Assembly: GCA_029932545.1 (NCBI GenBank) | Contig: JAOZPW010000013.1 | Location: forward strand, 1-26,145 | DNA: 26,145 nt | DNA from: Thermoanaerobaculales bacterium | GTDB taxonomy: Bacteria > Acidobacteriota > Thermoanaerobaculia > Thermoanaerobaculales > Sulfomarinibacteraceae | Reading direction: 5' to 3' | In this document: in pieces, positions 7,590 through 16,042 of the stretch | Numbering within the stretch: the stretch's first letter is position 1 | Layout of the letters: the number at the start of each line of letters is the position of its first letter | The notes under the pieces: model-generated | Told to the model about the DNA's origin: nothing | What the model saw: the letters and a program-made list of their open reading frames with translations, nothing else | The model's database searches: none | Made by a program: the position numbers and the translations under genes

Positions 7590-8279
7590 CTAATCCCGGC
7601 TCCCCAACAACCCGGCTCTCAAGAGAAAATACAGCAGCGTCATGATTGAGGAAGCGGCCGCAGCGACGTATGTCAATGCAGCTGCATTGAGAACCTTCGC
7701 AACCCCTTTTTCCTGACCCGGCCCAACCAGGCCATACTCGACCACACGCTTCTTGGCCCGGGCGGATGCGTCGAATTCCACCGGCAAGGTGACCAGCTGG
7801 AAGAAAACCACGGCCGAAAACAGCAGGGCCCCGAGACCAACCATCTGCGTCGACGACATGAACAAACCGATAAGCATCAGCATGTAGCCAATTTTGCTTC
7901 CGATACCCACGGTCGGCACGAGGGCCGATCGCAGTTTCAACGGTCCGTAGGCTGTCGCATGCTGAATGGCGTGCCCAGCTTCGTGACAGGCAACACCGAC
8001 CGCAGCAACCGTTCTTGAGCCATAGACCGTCTCGGACAGGGCCAACTTCTTCGTCGCCGGGTTGTAGTGATCCGACAAAAAGCCCCGGGTCGGAACGATG
8101 GACACATCGTTGATACCGGCCCTTTTGAGCATCTCCCCCGCCGCCTGGGCGCCGGTCAGTCCTGTGGCAACCGGCACCCTCGAGTATTTCTTGAACGCGC
8201 TCTTGGTCATAAAACTCGCCACCAACGACAATACAAAGGTCGGTGCAATAAACAGCAGGTACATTGGATCGAAATACAT
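7590..8279 (-). CDS. Membrane zinc metallopeptidase, YugP-like
   Basis: 229 residues. An N-terminal membrane helix (MYLLFIAPTFVLSLVASF) is followed by a cytoplasmic-type region with the zinc motif HEAGH (99-103) in GVACHEAGHAIQHA, then two or three more helices and the conserved PVEFDASARA segment that may supply the third zinc ligand. This pattern is that of the Zn_peptidase_2 (YugP) family, whose substrates are largely unknown; a role in membrane protein quality control is often assumed. Two ATGs stand in tandem; AAGGAG (minus strand, 8285-8290) is 2 bases from the first and 5 from the second, so I take the second (8279). Its 3' end faces the cytochrome gene. Confidence 0.9.
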   Translation of the reverse strand: MYFDPMYLLFIAPTFVLSLVASFMTKSAFKKYSRVPVATGLTGAQAAGEMLKRAGINDVSIVPTRGFLSDHYNPATKKLALSETVYGSRTVAAVGVACHEAGHAIQHATAYGPLKLRSALVPTVGIGSKIGYMLMLIGLFMSSTQMVGLGALLFSAVVFFQLVTLPVEFDASARAKKRVVEYGLVGPGQEKGVAKVLNAAALTYVAAAASSIMTLLYFLLRAGLLGSRD

Positions 8280-8390
8280 CATTTCTCCTTGTGTTCAAAC
8301 ATCAAAAGAGCGGTTCTGCTCAGTCATCAGTACTGATTCTAACAAGATCCTCAGTTGAACTATTCTCCTTCAATTCGCCGCCGGTCCCTG

Positions 8391-8396
8391 TAAACT
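8391..8396 (+). promoter_or_regulatory. Candidate -10 element (TAAACT) of a leaderless transcript
   Basis: TAAACT is followed by 6 bases and the GTG at 8403. There is no Shine-Dalgarno sequence. The same geometry occurs at 3062, 13845, 16933 and 16975. Confidence 0.45.
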
Positions 8397-8402
8397 CTGG
8401 CC

Positions 8403-10061
8403 GTGCCGAACACGAACCCGAAACCATCGATATCCGAGCCAATCCACGGGCATGAGTCTTGGATCGGTCTTCCGGCAGCACTGGGGATTTTCGGCATCGT
8501 CTTCGTATGTTTCAGCCCGTCCCTGGACAATTTCTTTGCCGGAGACGACTTCAGCTGGTTCTTTCATACGTTGAAGACGATCCACAACCCCGAGACCTTC
8601 TTGTTGCCGGTCAATAACTTCTACCGACAAACCGAATCCTTATATTTCTTGGCCACGACCCTGCTCTTTGGGCGTTCCCCCTTGCCGTTCTTTCTCATTC
8701 TGGTGGTGATTCACGCCCTCAACGCGATCCTGGTGTCGTCGCTGATTCTCAGAGTCAGCGGCAACCGACTTGCCGGAGTCGCCGGAGGCCTCGCGTGGGC
8801 CTTGTGTTACAAACACGCCGAAGTCGTTCTCAGACCCTATGCCGTCGCGGACTCGGCCGCTCTTCTCTTCGGCCTTGCCTCGATTCTCCTGATAATGAAG
8901 AGACGGATTGTTATTGCCGCTTTGCTACTGATTCCCTCCCTCTTCGCCAAAGAAAATGCCATCCTATTTCCGCTCCTTGCAACCGTTCTGATTTTCTACA
9001 CCGACGGCGACAAAATGAAAATCCGTTTCCCTCAGCTCGTCCGCAGATGGACCCGGGCTGGTGTCCTGACCAGCCCCCTTTGGGCCCTGGCCGGCGCCTT
9101 CGCGCTTCTCGAAATCCTGGGGAGTCGATCGAGCCGATACCTCTCGCCCGATCTCACCTTCGTGGCGAGGTTTTGGGAGAGCTGGATCACCTATCTCGGA
9201 CCCGATGCGACCTGGCTCCGAGAGGTGGTTCTTGGCGGCGGCCAGACCCTGGTACCAATCTGGTTGGCATTCGGGCTGTTTGTGCCCTTCGCTTTCTTGC
9301 TGTGGCGACTTCCAAGACTGGTACGTCTTGGCGTTGTGTGGACCTGCATCACCATGCTTCCAACACTCGCGGTTCCCTTCCAGAGCTCCCGCTATCACTA
9401 CGTACCATTGGTCGGCGTCGCTCTGGTCTTCGGAATCGTTTGGTCCCACGTTTATTCAAGACTCAATAAGTCTCCCAAGGATCACCGAGCCGGGCTGGGA
9501 TTTCTGTTCTCCGTAACGGCGCTGCTCACGGCTTTCTTCATCTCAGGGATCCAGAACGAGGAGCAGGATACCGCCCAAATCGGAGAACTGCATCGACGAG
9601 CGGCAGCGTCGTTCGAGGCCGAGATCGTTCCCTTCCTTGACCAGGTCCCGGACGCGACAACCGTCTTCATGAGGACCAAAAACCTCGACATCGCCCACTC
9701 TCTCTTCAAGCCGAGGCCCTGGTTCATGCCCGAAACCTACAAGTGGGTTTATCGCCGACCCCATGGAATCCTGGGTCTCGCCAACACCTATGGCTTCGTG
9801 TCCTACTGCAGCTATGACTCGGACCACCCCAGCCTCTTCGTCGCAGTGCCTCGCAAGGAATTTGAGAAGCGGCTCATGCCGGATTCGTTCTCGGTTGCAC
9901 TTCACAACTCCACAACCAATGTGTTCTCACGAGGGGACCGAAACGTCCGTGATTCGATACGACGGATGGCCGCCGAGCACGACAGCTACTCCCTCTTGCA
10001 ACCGGGCCACTTCGACCCAACCTTCCGAGGTATCGACCAATTGTCCTCTGTGGGACCATGA
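8403..10061 (+). CDS. Polytopic membrane protein, GT-C glycosyltransferase-like
   Basis: 552 residues with about 11 hydrophobic helices in the first 390, then a soluble tail of about 160 residues. The first loop carries an acidic pair (D48-D49 in FFAGDDFSWF), followed by FRQTE-like and HALNA segments and FAKENAILFP after helix 5. This order is typical of GT-C membrane glycosyltransferases that use polyprenyl-phosphate sugars, such as GT39/PMT-like and TMTC-type proteins, and of many uncharacterised homologues. The function is therefore inferred: transfer of a sugar outside the membrane. The tail lacks recognisable TPR repeats. The start is a GTG with no Shine-Dalgarno but a TAAACT box 6 bases upstream; the next in-frame start would lose the first helix. 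The following remnant overlaps its stop codon (ATGA). Confidence 0.75.
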   Translation: MPNTNPKPSISEPIHGHESWIGLPAALGIFGIVFVCFSPSLDNFFAGDDFSWFFHTLKTIHNPETFLLPVNNFYRQTESLYFLATTLLFGRSPLPFFLILVVIHALNAILVSSLILRVSGNRLAGVAGGLAWALCYKHAEVVLRPYAVADSAALLFGLASILLIMKRRIVIAALLLIPSLFAKENAILFPLLATVLIFYTDGDKMKIRFPQLVRRWTRAGVLTSPLWALAGAFALLEILGSRSSRYLSPDLTFVARFWESWITYLGPDATWLREVVLGGGQTLVPIWLAFGLFVPFAFLLWRLPRLVRLGVVWTCITMLPTLAVPFQSSRYHYVPLVGVALVFGIVWSHVYSRLNKSPKDHRAGLGFLFSVTALLTAFFISGIQNEEQDTAQIGELHRRAAASFEAEIVPFLDQVPDATTVFMRTKNLDIAHSLFKPRPWFMPETYKWVYRRPHGILGLANTYGFVSYCSYDSDHPSLFVAVPRKEFEKRLMPDSFSVALHNSTTNVFSRGDRNVRDSIRRMAAEHDSYSLLQPGHFDPTFRGIDQLSSVGP

Positions 10062-10471
10062 AATACGATCCAATGATCTCAAGACTTGTCTTCCTCGCCG
10101 GCGCCGGAGTGGGTCGTCTCCGACTGCGGTCTGACCGAAACCTGGCCGGATTATGACGACCAGGAACACCTCCCGATCTGGAACGACTGCCTCTGGAATC
10201 ACCTGATGACCCTCTGGCGAAAGGTCTTCATAGACTGGAATCTACGTGCCGACCCACGCTTGTTGATGCTCTACGCACCGGGGGCATTCACCTGGTGCGA
10301 GTTTGATTTTGAGATTATCGAGCAGGCCGCCGAGGGTGGCCTTCCCTTTGCCCAGTTCGACGGCTGGTTCCAGCCGGCAATGCCGATTTCCGTATTCTTG
10401 CCGATTTTGATGATGTAGAAATCCGATTCGTCCGCCTAGCCCGCAAACCACGTGGCGGACGGTCTCCTTAG
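10058..10471 (+). pseudogene. Frameshifted gene remnant, possibly glycoside-hydrolase-like
   Basis: A protein-like reading is spread over two frames. One frame (about 10086-10378) reads EWVVSDCGLTETWPDYDD, then WNHLMTLWRKVFIDW, RADPRLLMLYAPGAFTWCEF and FAQFDGWFQPA. It then breaks; the other frame continues convincingly from about 10379 with NADFRILADFDDVEIRFVRL to a stop at 10469-10471. An ATG at 10058 overlapping the previous stop is in the same frame as this tail. So a gene seems broken by compensating indels, or the assembly has small errors. The W/Y/D-rich pattern with APGAFTWCEF recalls the barrel of some glycoside hydrolases, but I cannot name a family. There is no start with a Shine-Dalgarno. 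The end overlaps the stop of the HD-GYP gene on the other strand. Confidence 0.45.
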
Positions 10472-11613
10472 TCCTTCACCTCGCTCTCGGCGCCGGCAAC
10501 CATCAAGACAAAGTTGCCGACGAGGAAGGGGTCGAGAAAGGTCTCGGAACGGTCCCGCCAGACCCTTGTCGCCACCTCGCCGAGAACGCCACCCGTGAAC
10601 CCCCTGGACTCAACCATCACGTCGTAGGTATCGGCAATCGCCGTAAGCTGGCTGGCAAGATTGGGCCGTCTCGGCACTGATGGAACGGGATAACTGGGCT
10701 TTCCATCCCACCTCATATGGTGTTCGTAGGCGACCAGTACGGCCAACGGCGGCGCCTCCGGAAGGCCGCACAACTCGGCGGCGCCCAACACCGTGTGCAT
10801 CTTGAGGATCTCCCACTCCACGTCACTCAGGTCCTCATCCCTGTCCAACAGGGCTGCCGGCAGACTGAGCTTGCCGATATCATGCAAAAGTGCCGCCAGG
10901 CCGACCGACTGGAGGCTTTGGCCTGTGATTCCCAGGGACCTGGCCTGGGCTACCACCAGCATGGCCACGTTGATGGCGTGGACAAAAAGCTTCTGGTCAA
11001 GACTTTTCATCGGGCCCAACAGCAACAGGGCACGAGTGTTCTCGTCCATGCCCTCGACAAAGTGCCACAACATGCGATCGAGCTGTTCGACACTCCCGCT
11101 TCGGTCCTCCCGGTAGCGGAGAAAACCCTCCTGAGCCATGTCAATATCGTGTTCGGAGAACTGAGAACCCCGTACCGAGGCCAGATCGACTTCGCTTCTG
11201 GGGCCTTCTTCAGACAGATTCAGTTGAACCCGACCGAGAATGACGTGCGCCGTCGAAACCGGTTTGCCAACCGAGGCCAGACACTCGACCAGGCTGTAAC
11301 ACTCCTCTTGATCCAACCCACGGGCCAGGGTCAATCGCTCGATACCCAATCTCTTCATGGTCCGAATCAGAGGACCCAGGTACATCTGACCGGACCGGAT
11401 CGGACGATCATCAACAAGAAGTTCTTCGTCGATTACGAGGAACGTCATCGAGTCACGGCCTCGCTCGTTCAGACACGATTCGAGCGAACCGACGACGGCG
11501 CCGACACCCTCGACGACCTTGGGGTGACTCTGTGGGTAGAGAGCACGATAATTGACCGCGATCGAAAGAGCTCGGAGTACCGGAAGCACCTGTGCGGGAT
11601 CGTTCCTGACCAT
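10468..11613 (-). CDS. HD-GYP-like phosphohydrolase with N-terminal module shared with the HEAT protein
   Basis: 381 residues. The C-terminal half (about 205-375) is an HD-GYP domain, a family that degrades cyclic di-GMP or related dinucleotides. The metal-binding residues are all present: H212, H244-D245 in LLHDIGK, H273 in KMHTVLG, H298-H299 in YEHHMRWDG, and D328 in IADTYD. The GYP motif itself is altered (DGKPSYP, one residue longer and Ser for Gly), so substrate choice may differ. The N-terminal part (about 10-115) has LYPQSHP and LLVDDRPIRS and resembles the start of the neighbouring HEAT protein. It is the second gene of an operon: its ATG lies 3 bases after the upstream stop, with GGGAG inside the upstream gene as Shine-Dalgarno. 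Confidence 0.85.
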   Translation of the reverse strand: MVRNDPAQVLPVLRALSIAVNYRALYPQSHPKVVEGVGAVVGSLESCLNERGRDSMTFLVIDEELLVDDRPIRSGQMYLGPLIRTMKRLGIERLTLARGLDQEECYSLVECLASVGKPVSTAHVILGRVQLNLSEEGPRSEVDLASVRGSQFSEHDIDMAQEGFLRYREDRSGSVEQLDRMLWHFVEGMDENTRALLLLGPMKSLDQKLFVHAINVAMLVVAQARSLGITGQSLQSVGLAALLHDIGKLSLPAALLDRDEDLSDVEWEILKMHTVLGAAELCGLPEAPPLAVLVAYEHHMRWDGKPSYPVPSVPRRPNLASQLTAIADTYDVMVESRGFTGGVLGEVATRVWRDRSETFLDPFLVGNFVLMVAGAESEVKD

Positions 11614-11616
11614 CTT

Positions 11617-13845
11617 CTATCTCCCGGTCCCCGATTGTGTTCCGTTTTCGAGGTCCCGACAGATCCCCCGGACCGTGGCATCCAGAGACAACCGTCCCTT
11701 CTTCACCCATGGTCGGCGTTCATTCTCCGGGTACAATTCGAGAGACCGGAAGGCGGCGTGACGTTCTTCGGTACTGACCAATGTAAACCAGCTACGGAAG
11801 AACGGAGCAATTTCCGGCAACACTCCGGCATCACCGATCTCACCCAGAGTCTGAAGTGCCCTGAGGCGAAGACGACGTTGGCGGCCGATGGGATCAGGCC
11901 GCCGAAGCAGGTCAACCAGTGGTCCGGTGGCCGCATGAATTCCGGCACTACCGAAAACACTCACCGCCATCTCAGTAACTCTGAAATCATCGTCTTTGAG
12001 AACCTTTTCCACCAATTCCGGCGTAATGTCCCCGCCCAACTCCGGAATGCACTTGACGGCTTCAACCCGCACACGGGAATCTTCGTGGGCCAACCCCTTT
12101 TGCAGCACTTCCAGGGTCAGACCCTCGCCAACCCGGCGAAGAAGGGACAAGATATTGCGGATCATGTACCACCGGGAATCATCGAGAAGGGCCACCGACG
12201 CCGGAACGACCGAGGAACCCAGTGATGCCAGGAGGTCAAAAATATGACGCCGCCGAGACAACTCGGGCTCCTCTCCCAAAACACAGAGCAACTGGTGAAT
12301 TGAAGTCGGTCCCAACAGTTCGATCAACTGATGGACCTGCCCAATGTCGGATTTTTTGACCTCGCCGAGCACATCAACAATCCCCGAGAGGGTGCCGGGC
12401 TCTCTCAGACCTTCAAGACACCGCTCGGCAGCCTCCCTGACCGGTTTGATCTGCTCCCCGGAGATCGTCATCTCGCGCAAGGCCTCGACGATCCGCGTCG
12501 CGGGGCCAAACCGCCCCCCGGCCAACATCGCCTTGAAGGTCTCTTGCTGCCGGAAAATCACCGACGCGATCTGTTCGTCATCAAGAAACGGTCGCTGGAG
12601 GAGGTCGACCAGCATCATGGATAAATCGACGATCACCCGCTGATCGGTGATGGTCTCCAAATAGGGGCTGAGGTCCGAAAACATCGCATGTACAGGCACA
12701 TGGCGTCTCAACTCAACAAAGACGCGATCGTCGAGCGCTCCCGACAAAGGTGCTCTATCGACATCTTCGTCCGAGAAGACCGAACGCAACTCGGTTGCCA
12801 AGGCCTCCGGGTTCTGGCGCTGTCGAGAACTCAGGAACTCAGGCGATGCCTCGATCACCAGCGAATCAACCGCCGAAACGACTCTTGGGGAAAATATGAC
12901 ATCATCCGCCCGGAGCCGGCGCAATGACCCAACCATCTTCGCTGCAGAAACGGCACTGCCCAGGGACTTCAACCCGGGCGCTGCATCCTCCCGGCCGACC
13001 AGTTCCCGAACGGCCGCATCAAGGATGCCATGCCTCATGCCATCCGGCATCGCCGAGAGCAATTCCGAGACATGCCGGGCGGTCGATAGCTGACCACCCT
13101 CTTCTTCGGCTTCATCGTCAATCTCAGCCAGGGCCTCACCCATGGTCTGCCCGACGATCCCCTCGAGCACAGTCTCAATCTCGGCCCTCTTTGGATCGGG
13201 CTCGGCCGAAGCCACCTCACCGTCCGTAACGTCGTACTGCTGCAGCACCTGGTCAACGGCCGCCTGAATCTGAACAAAAGGATTCGGCTCCGACTCTTCG
13301 AGTGAACTGCTCTCGATAAACAACCGCCCATCACTGAGCAGCCGTTGCAAGATGCGATCCCACACCGAATCCTCACCGCTACCCTCCTCGGGAGCATCAA
13401 GAGTCTCGGTCACCAGCAGACCGGTGAAGTCGACGGCCTCGACCGCAATGTGTCGTACCCCGAGCGTCTGCAATTCGGTCCCCAGACTGTGCTCGGAACC
13501 TCGAACCTCACCCCGCGGCAGAAGGCCCAGAAGATGCTCAAGCTCGTCGCTCTCTACACCTTCCGAAAAGCGAAGGACGGCAACTTCCAGCAGATAAAGG
13601 GCCGCCGCCAGACGCACAGCCGGCACCGATTTCAACTTTTCGTCGGGTCCGAGGAGCGAATCTCTACTGACCCCCAGGGCCAGGCTTCCCGTAGGAGCAA
13701 TCAGGCCGGTCAGAACCGCATGGGCTCGATCGAGGGCTTGCTGTCGTTCCGGGTGACCAGGCTGGTAGATTGAGAGTTTCTGCCACGCCAAGGCCAGTTC
13801 CTTGACGAACGAGTTCAGAGAGACAACCATTTCACTCTGCGGCAT
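11617..13845 (-). CDS. HEAT-repeat protein
   Basis: 742 residues, no signal peptide or membrane helix, so cytoplasmic. Residues about 8-120 form a helical/beta module with YQPGHP (27-32) and SLALGVSRDSLL, matching in order and spacing the start of the downstream HD-GYP protein. A variable acidic region follows (DDEAEEEGG). From about 570 to 735 there are HEAT-type helical repeats, for example EDSRVRVEAVKCIPELGG and RRLRLRALQTLGEIGD, which usually bind other proteins. I see no catalytic motif. First gene of a two-gene operon with the HD-GYP gene, so it may act as its scaffold or regulator (inference). The start at 13845 is chosen over the longer frame from 13878 because a TACAGT box lies 6 bases before it; ATG 13830 is another option. 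Confidence 0.8.
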   Translation of the reverse strand: MPQSEMVVSLNSFVKELALAWQKLSIYQPGHPERQQALDRAHAVLTGLIAPTGSLALGVSRDSLLGPDEKLKSVPAVRLAAALYLLEVAVLRFSEGVESDELEHLLGLLPRGEVRGSEHSLGTELQTLGVRHIAVEAVDFTGLLVTETLDAPEEGSGEDSVWDRILQRLLSDGRLFIESSSLEESEPNPFVQIQAAVDQVLQQYDVTDGEVASAEPDPKRAEIETVLEGIVGQTMGEALAEIDDEAEEEGGQLSTARHVSELLSAMPDGMRHGILDAAVRELVGREDAAPGLKSLGSAVSAAKMVGSLRRLRADDVIFSPRVVSAVDSLVIEASPEFLSSRQRQNPEALATELRSVFSDEDVDRAPLSGALDDRVFVELRRHVPVHAMFSDLSPYLETITDQRVIVDLSMMLVDLLQRPFLDDEQIASVIFRQQETFKAMLAGGRFGPATRIVEALREMTISGEQIKPVREAAERCLEGLREPGTLSGIVDVLGEVKKSDIGQVHQLIELLGPTSIHQLLCVLGEEPELSRRRHIFDLLASLGSSVVPASVALLDDSRWYMIRNILSLLRRVGEGLTLEVLQKGLAHEDSRVRVEAVKCIPELGGDITPELVEKVLKDDDFRVTEMAVSVFGSAGIHAATGPLVDLLRRPDPIGRQRRLRLRALQTLGEIGDAGVLPEIAPFFRSWFTLVSTEERHAAFRSLELYPENERRPWVKKGRLSLDATVRGICRDLENGTQSGTGR

Positions 13846-13851
13846 GATCCT

Positions 13852-13857
13852 ACTGTA
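13852..13857 (-). promoter_or_regulatory. Candidate -10 element (TACAGT) of the HEAT / HD-GYP operon
   Basis: TACAGT on the minus strand, 6 bases before the ATG at 13845. The only Shine-Dalgarno-like bases (AGGA) abut the start. Same geometry as the other candidate leaderless starts. Confidence 0.45.
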
Positions 13858-13901
13858 CCCCAACCCGACGAAAAACAAACCGAAAGGATCCGCAAACTCT
13901 C

Positions 13902-14048
13902 CTAGAGGTAAACCACTGAGGCATCCTCCCGGTCGTCCGTCGTGCCATCGATCGTGATGCCGTCCATCAGGGTTGAGCTTTCGAAGGTCTGGGCGGCCGC
14001 TGATCCGACAACGGTCACCGGACGGCGTCGCAGATCACGGCCACCGGC
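13902..14048 (-). pseudogene. Possible decayed C-terminal gene fragment
   Basis: An open segment of 48 codons on the minus strand ends at a TAG (13902-13904). It reads VTVVGSAAAQTFESSTLMDG, then ITIDGTTDDREDASVVYL, with GC-rich third positions like the neighbours. A stop bounds it upstream and no credible start is present apart from a GTG at about 14018. It could be the tail of a lost gene, or chance. Confidence 0.2.
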
Positions 14049-14086
14049 TATCCCGAGTCAATTCCATGAACAACACGGAGGAAATC

Positions 14087-14161
14087 ATGTACGGGTCACC
14101 GTTAAATTTGCCACCGCCCCGGACGCCGACGCTGGTGTCTGGCGCGGCCGCTGCCGGCTGA
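14087..14161 (+). CDS. Possible 24-residue peptide
   Basis: ATG preceded by GGAGG (14077-14081) with a 5-base spacer, the best Shine-Dalgarno of the region. It encodes MYGSPLNLPPPRTPTLVSGA and four more small residues, then TGA. An in-frame ATG seven codons upstream (14066) lacks a Shine-Dalgarno. The peptide is Pro/Ala/Gly-rich and matches nothing I know. It might be a real small protein, a leader upstream of ettA (152 bases ahead), or chance. Confidence 0.25.
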   Translation: MYGSPLNLPPPRTPTLVSGAAAAG

Positions 14162-14312
14162 CGCCGTACCTGCAAACTGAACATGACGCTGTCAACTGCA
14201 ACTGACCCGGCCCCTGCCATCTGGCGCTGCCCCTGTCGCGCCTGTTGCCCCTGAACCCACACCACTTGACTCCCGCCTCAACAACCGCCACCCTGTGCTC
14301 TCGGAGGAGCTC

Positions 14313-15998
14313 ATGTCTGTAGACGACCAAAAGGTCATTTTTTCGATGGTACAGGTGTCCAAGGTCCACGGTACAAAAACGGTCTTGCGGGACATCTCTT
14401 TGGGATTTTTCTATGGTGCCAAGATCGGCGTTCTGGGCCTCAACGGCGCCGGCAAGAGCACCTTGTTGAAAATCATGGCCGATACCGAAGAGCCTTCGGA
14501 TGGTCAGGTCGTCCGCGCGCCAGGCTATTCGGTCGGCATGCTCGAGCAGGAACCGACGATGACGGCCGGCAAGACAGTGCTGGAAATCGTCGAGGAGGGC
14601 GCGGCCGAATCCAAGGCCCTCCTGGACGAATTCGACCAACTGGCCGAGAAATTTGCCGAGCCGATGGATGACGACGAAATGCAACGGGTTCTCGACAGGC
14701 AGGCCGATGTCCAGGACAAGATCGAGGCTGCCGGCGCATGGGAGCTGGACTCTCGTCTCGAACTGGCAATGGATGCACTCCGGTGCCCCCCCGGTGACAC
14801 GGTGGTCGATCACCTCTCCGGGGGTGAGCTTCGTCGCGTGGCCCTGTGCCGTCTTCTGATCCAGCAACCGGACATTCTGCTGCTCGACGAACCGACCAAC
14901 CACCTCGATGCAGAGTCTGTCGGCTGGCTGGAACGCCACCTCAAGGACTATCCCGGCACCGTCATCGCCGTCACCCATGACCGCTACTTCCTGGACAACG
15001 TCGCCGGCTGGATCCTCGAACTGGATCGCGGCCACGGCATCCCCTGGAAAGGCAACTACTCGTCTTGGCTGGAACAGAAGGAAGAACGGCTTCGTCAGGA
15101 AGAACGATCCGAGGGCCGCCGTCAGAAGACATTGGAACGAGAACTGGAGTGGATCAAGATGGCGCCACGGGCCCGCCACGCCAAGGGCAAGGCACGCATC
15201 AACGCTTACCAGGACTTGCTCTCCCAGGAACCTGAGAAAATGGTAAAGGACCTGGAAATCTGGATTCCCCCTGGTCCGCGACTGGGCGACATCGTCATCG
15301 AAGCCGACGCATTGAGCAAGGCCTACGGCGACAAGTTGCTCTTTGAAGACATGACGTTTTCGATTCCACCCGGGGCAGTGGTCGGCATTGTCGGAGGCAA
15401 CGGCGCCGGCAAGACCACACTGTTTGAGTTGATCGCCGACCAGATCGAGGCGGATTCCGGCGGCCTCCGTCTCGGTGAAACCGTCAAACTTGGTTACGTC
15501 GATCAGAAGAGATCAACCCTCGATCCCGAAAAAACAGTCTGGGAGGTGATCTCGGAAGGTTCCGACTCGGTGTGGCTGGGGCGGGTCGAGGTCAATTCCC
15601 GAGCCTACGTCGGACGCTTCAACTTCACCGGCTCAGACCAACAGAAGCCCGTCGGCCTCCTGTCAGGCGGCGAACGAAATCGCGTTCACCTGGCTCGTGT
15701 ATTGAAAGAAGGGTCGAATTTACTGATGCTTGACGAGCCGACCAACGATTTGGACGTCAACACCCTCAGAGCCCTCGAAGAGGCGATTCTGGCCTTCGCA
15801 GGGTGCGTCCTGGTGATCTCGCACGATCGCTGGTTTCTCGACAGGGTCGCCACGCACATCCTGGCTTTCGAAGGCGACTCCCACGTCGAATGGTTCCCCG
15901 GTCCCTACTCGGACTACCTCGCCGACCGCCGCAAGCGCCTGGGCGACAAGGCAGACCGGCCCCATCGGGTGACGTACAGGAAACTGACGCGGGCATAA
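14313..15998 (+). CDS. ettA: Energy-dependent translational throttle protein EttA (ABC-F)
   Basis: ABC-F ATPase that binds the ribosomal E site and gates entry of the 70S initiation complex into elongation according to the ATP/ADP ratio. 561 residues, close to the 555 of E. coli EttA. Two ATPase cassettes: Walker A GLNGAGKS (42-49), signature LSGGE (168-172) and LLLDEPTNHLD in the first; GGNGAGKTT (361-369), LSGGERNRVHLARVL and LMLDEPTNDLD in the second. Between them is the charged linker helix (WLEQKEERLRQEE and MAPRARHAKGKARI). There are no membrane segments, as expected. GGAGG five bases upstream (14303-14307) fixes the start; the longer frame from GTG 14295 is not needed. Its 3' end converges on the EamA gene across an AGCNNTC repeat. 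Confidence 0.96.
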   Translation: MSVDDQKVIFSMVQVSKVHGTKTVLRDISLGFFYGAKIGVLGLNGAGKSTLLKIMADTEEPSDGQVVRAPGYSVGMLEQEPTMTAGKTVLEIVEEGAAESKALLDEFDQLAEKFAEPMDDDEMQRVLDRQADVQDKIEAAGAWELDSRLELAMDALRCPPGDTVVDHLSGGELRRVALCRLLIQQPDILLLDEPTNHLDAESVGWLERHLKDYPGTVIAVTHDRYFLDNVAGWILELDRGHGIPWKGNYSSWLEQKEERLRQEERSEGRRQKTLERELEWIKMAPRARHAKGKARINAYQDLLSQEPEKMVKDLEIWIPPGPRLGDIVIEADALSKAYGDKLLFEDMTFSIPPGAVVGIVGGNGAGKTTLFELIADQIEADSGGLRLGETVKLGYVDQKRSTLDPEKTVWEVISEGSDSVWLGRVEVNSRAYVGRFNFTGSDQQKPVGLLSGGERNRVHLARVLKEGSNLLMLDEPTNDLDVNTLRALEEAILAFAGCVLVISHDRWFLDRVATHILAFEGDSHVEWFPGPYSDYLADRRKRLGDKADRPHRVTYRKLTRA

Positions 15999-16002
15999 GG
16001 AG

Positions 16003-16034
16003 AGCGATCAGCTCTCAGCCGTCAGCTCTCAGCG
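16003..16034. repeat. AGCNNTC heptamer repeats
   Basis: Units in register: AGCGATC (16003), AGCTCTC (16010), AGCCGTC (16017), AGCTCTC (16024) and a partial unit. They start 5 bases after the ettA stop and end just before the stop of the convergent EamA gene. Confidence 0.75.
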
Positions 16035-16042
16035 AACGTCCT

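Larger units (their letters stand above)
13846..14312. other. Divergent intergenic stretch between the HEAT operon and ettA
   Basis: 467 bases. Beyond the TACAGT box it holds a 24-codon plus-strand frame with a strong Shine-Dalgarno (14087-14161) and a minus-strand segment with coding-like composition ending at 13902. The part from about 14205 to 14290 is pyrimidine-rich on the plus strand. No tRNA or classical riboswitch is recognisable. Confidence 0.5.

Noticed and set aside
7147..8298. 383-codon minus-strand frame
   Set aside because: Crosses the cytochrome end, the hairpin repeat and the peptidase gene in a wrong frame.
10717..12225. 502-codon plus-strand frame
   Set aside because: Antisense to the HEAT and HD-GYP genes; GC-rich codon shadow.
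14085..15179. 364-codon minus-strand frame
   Set aside because: Antisense to ettA.
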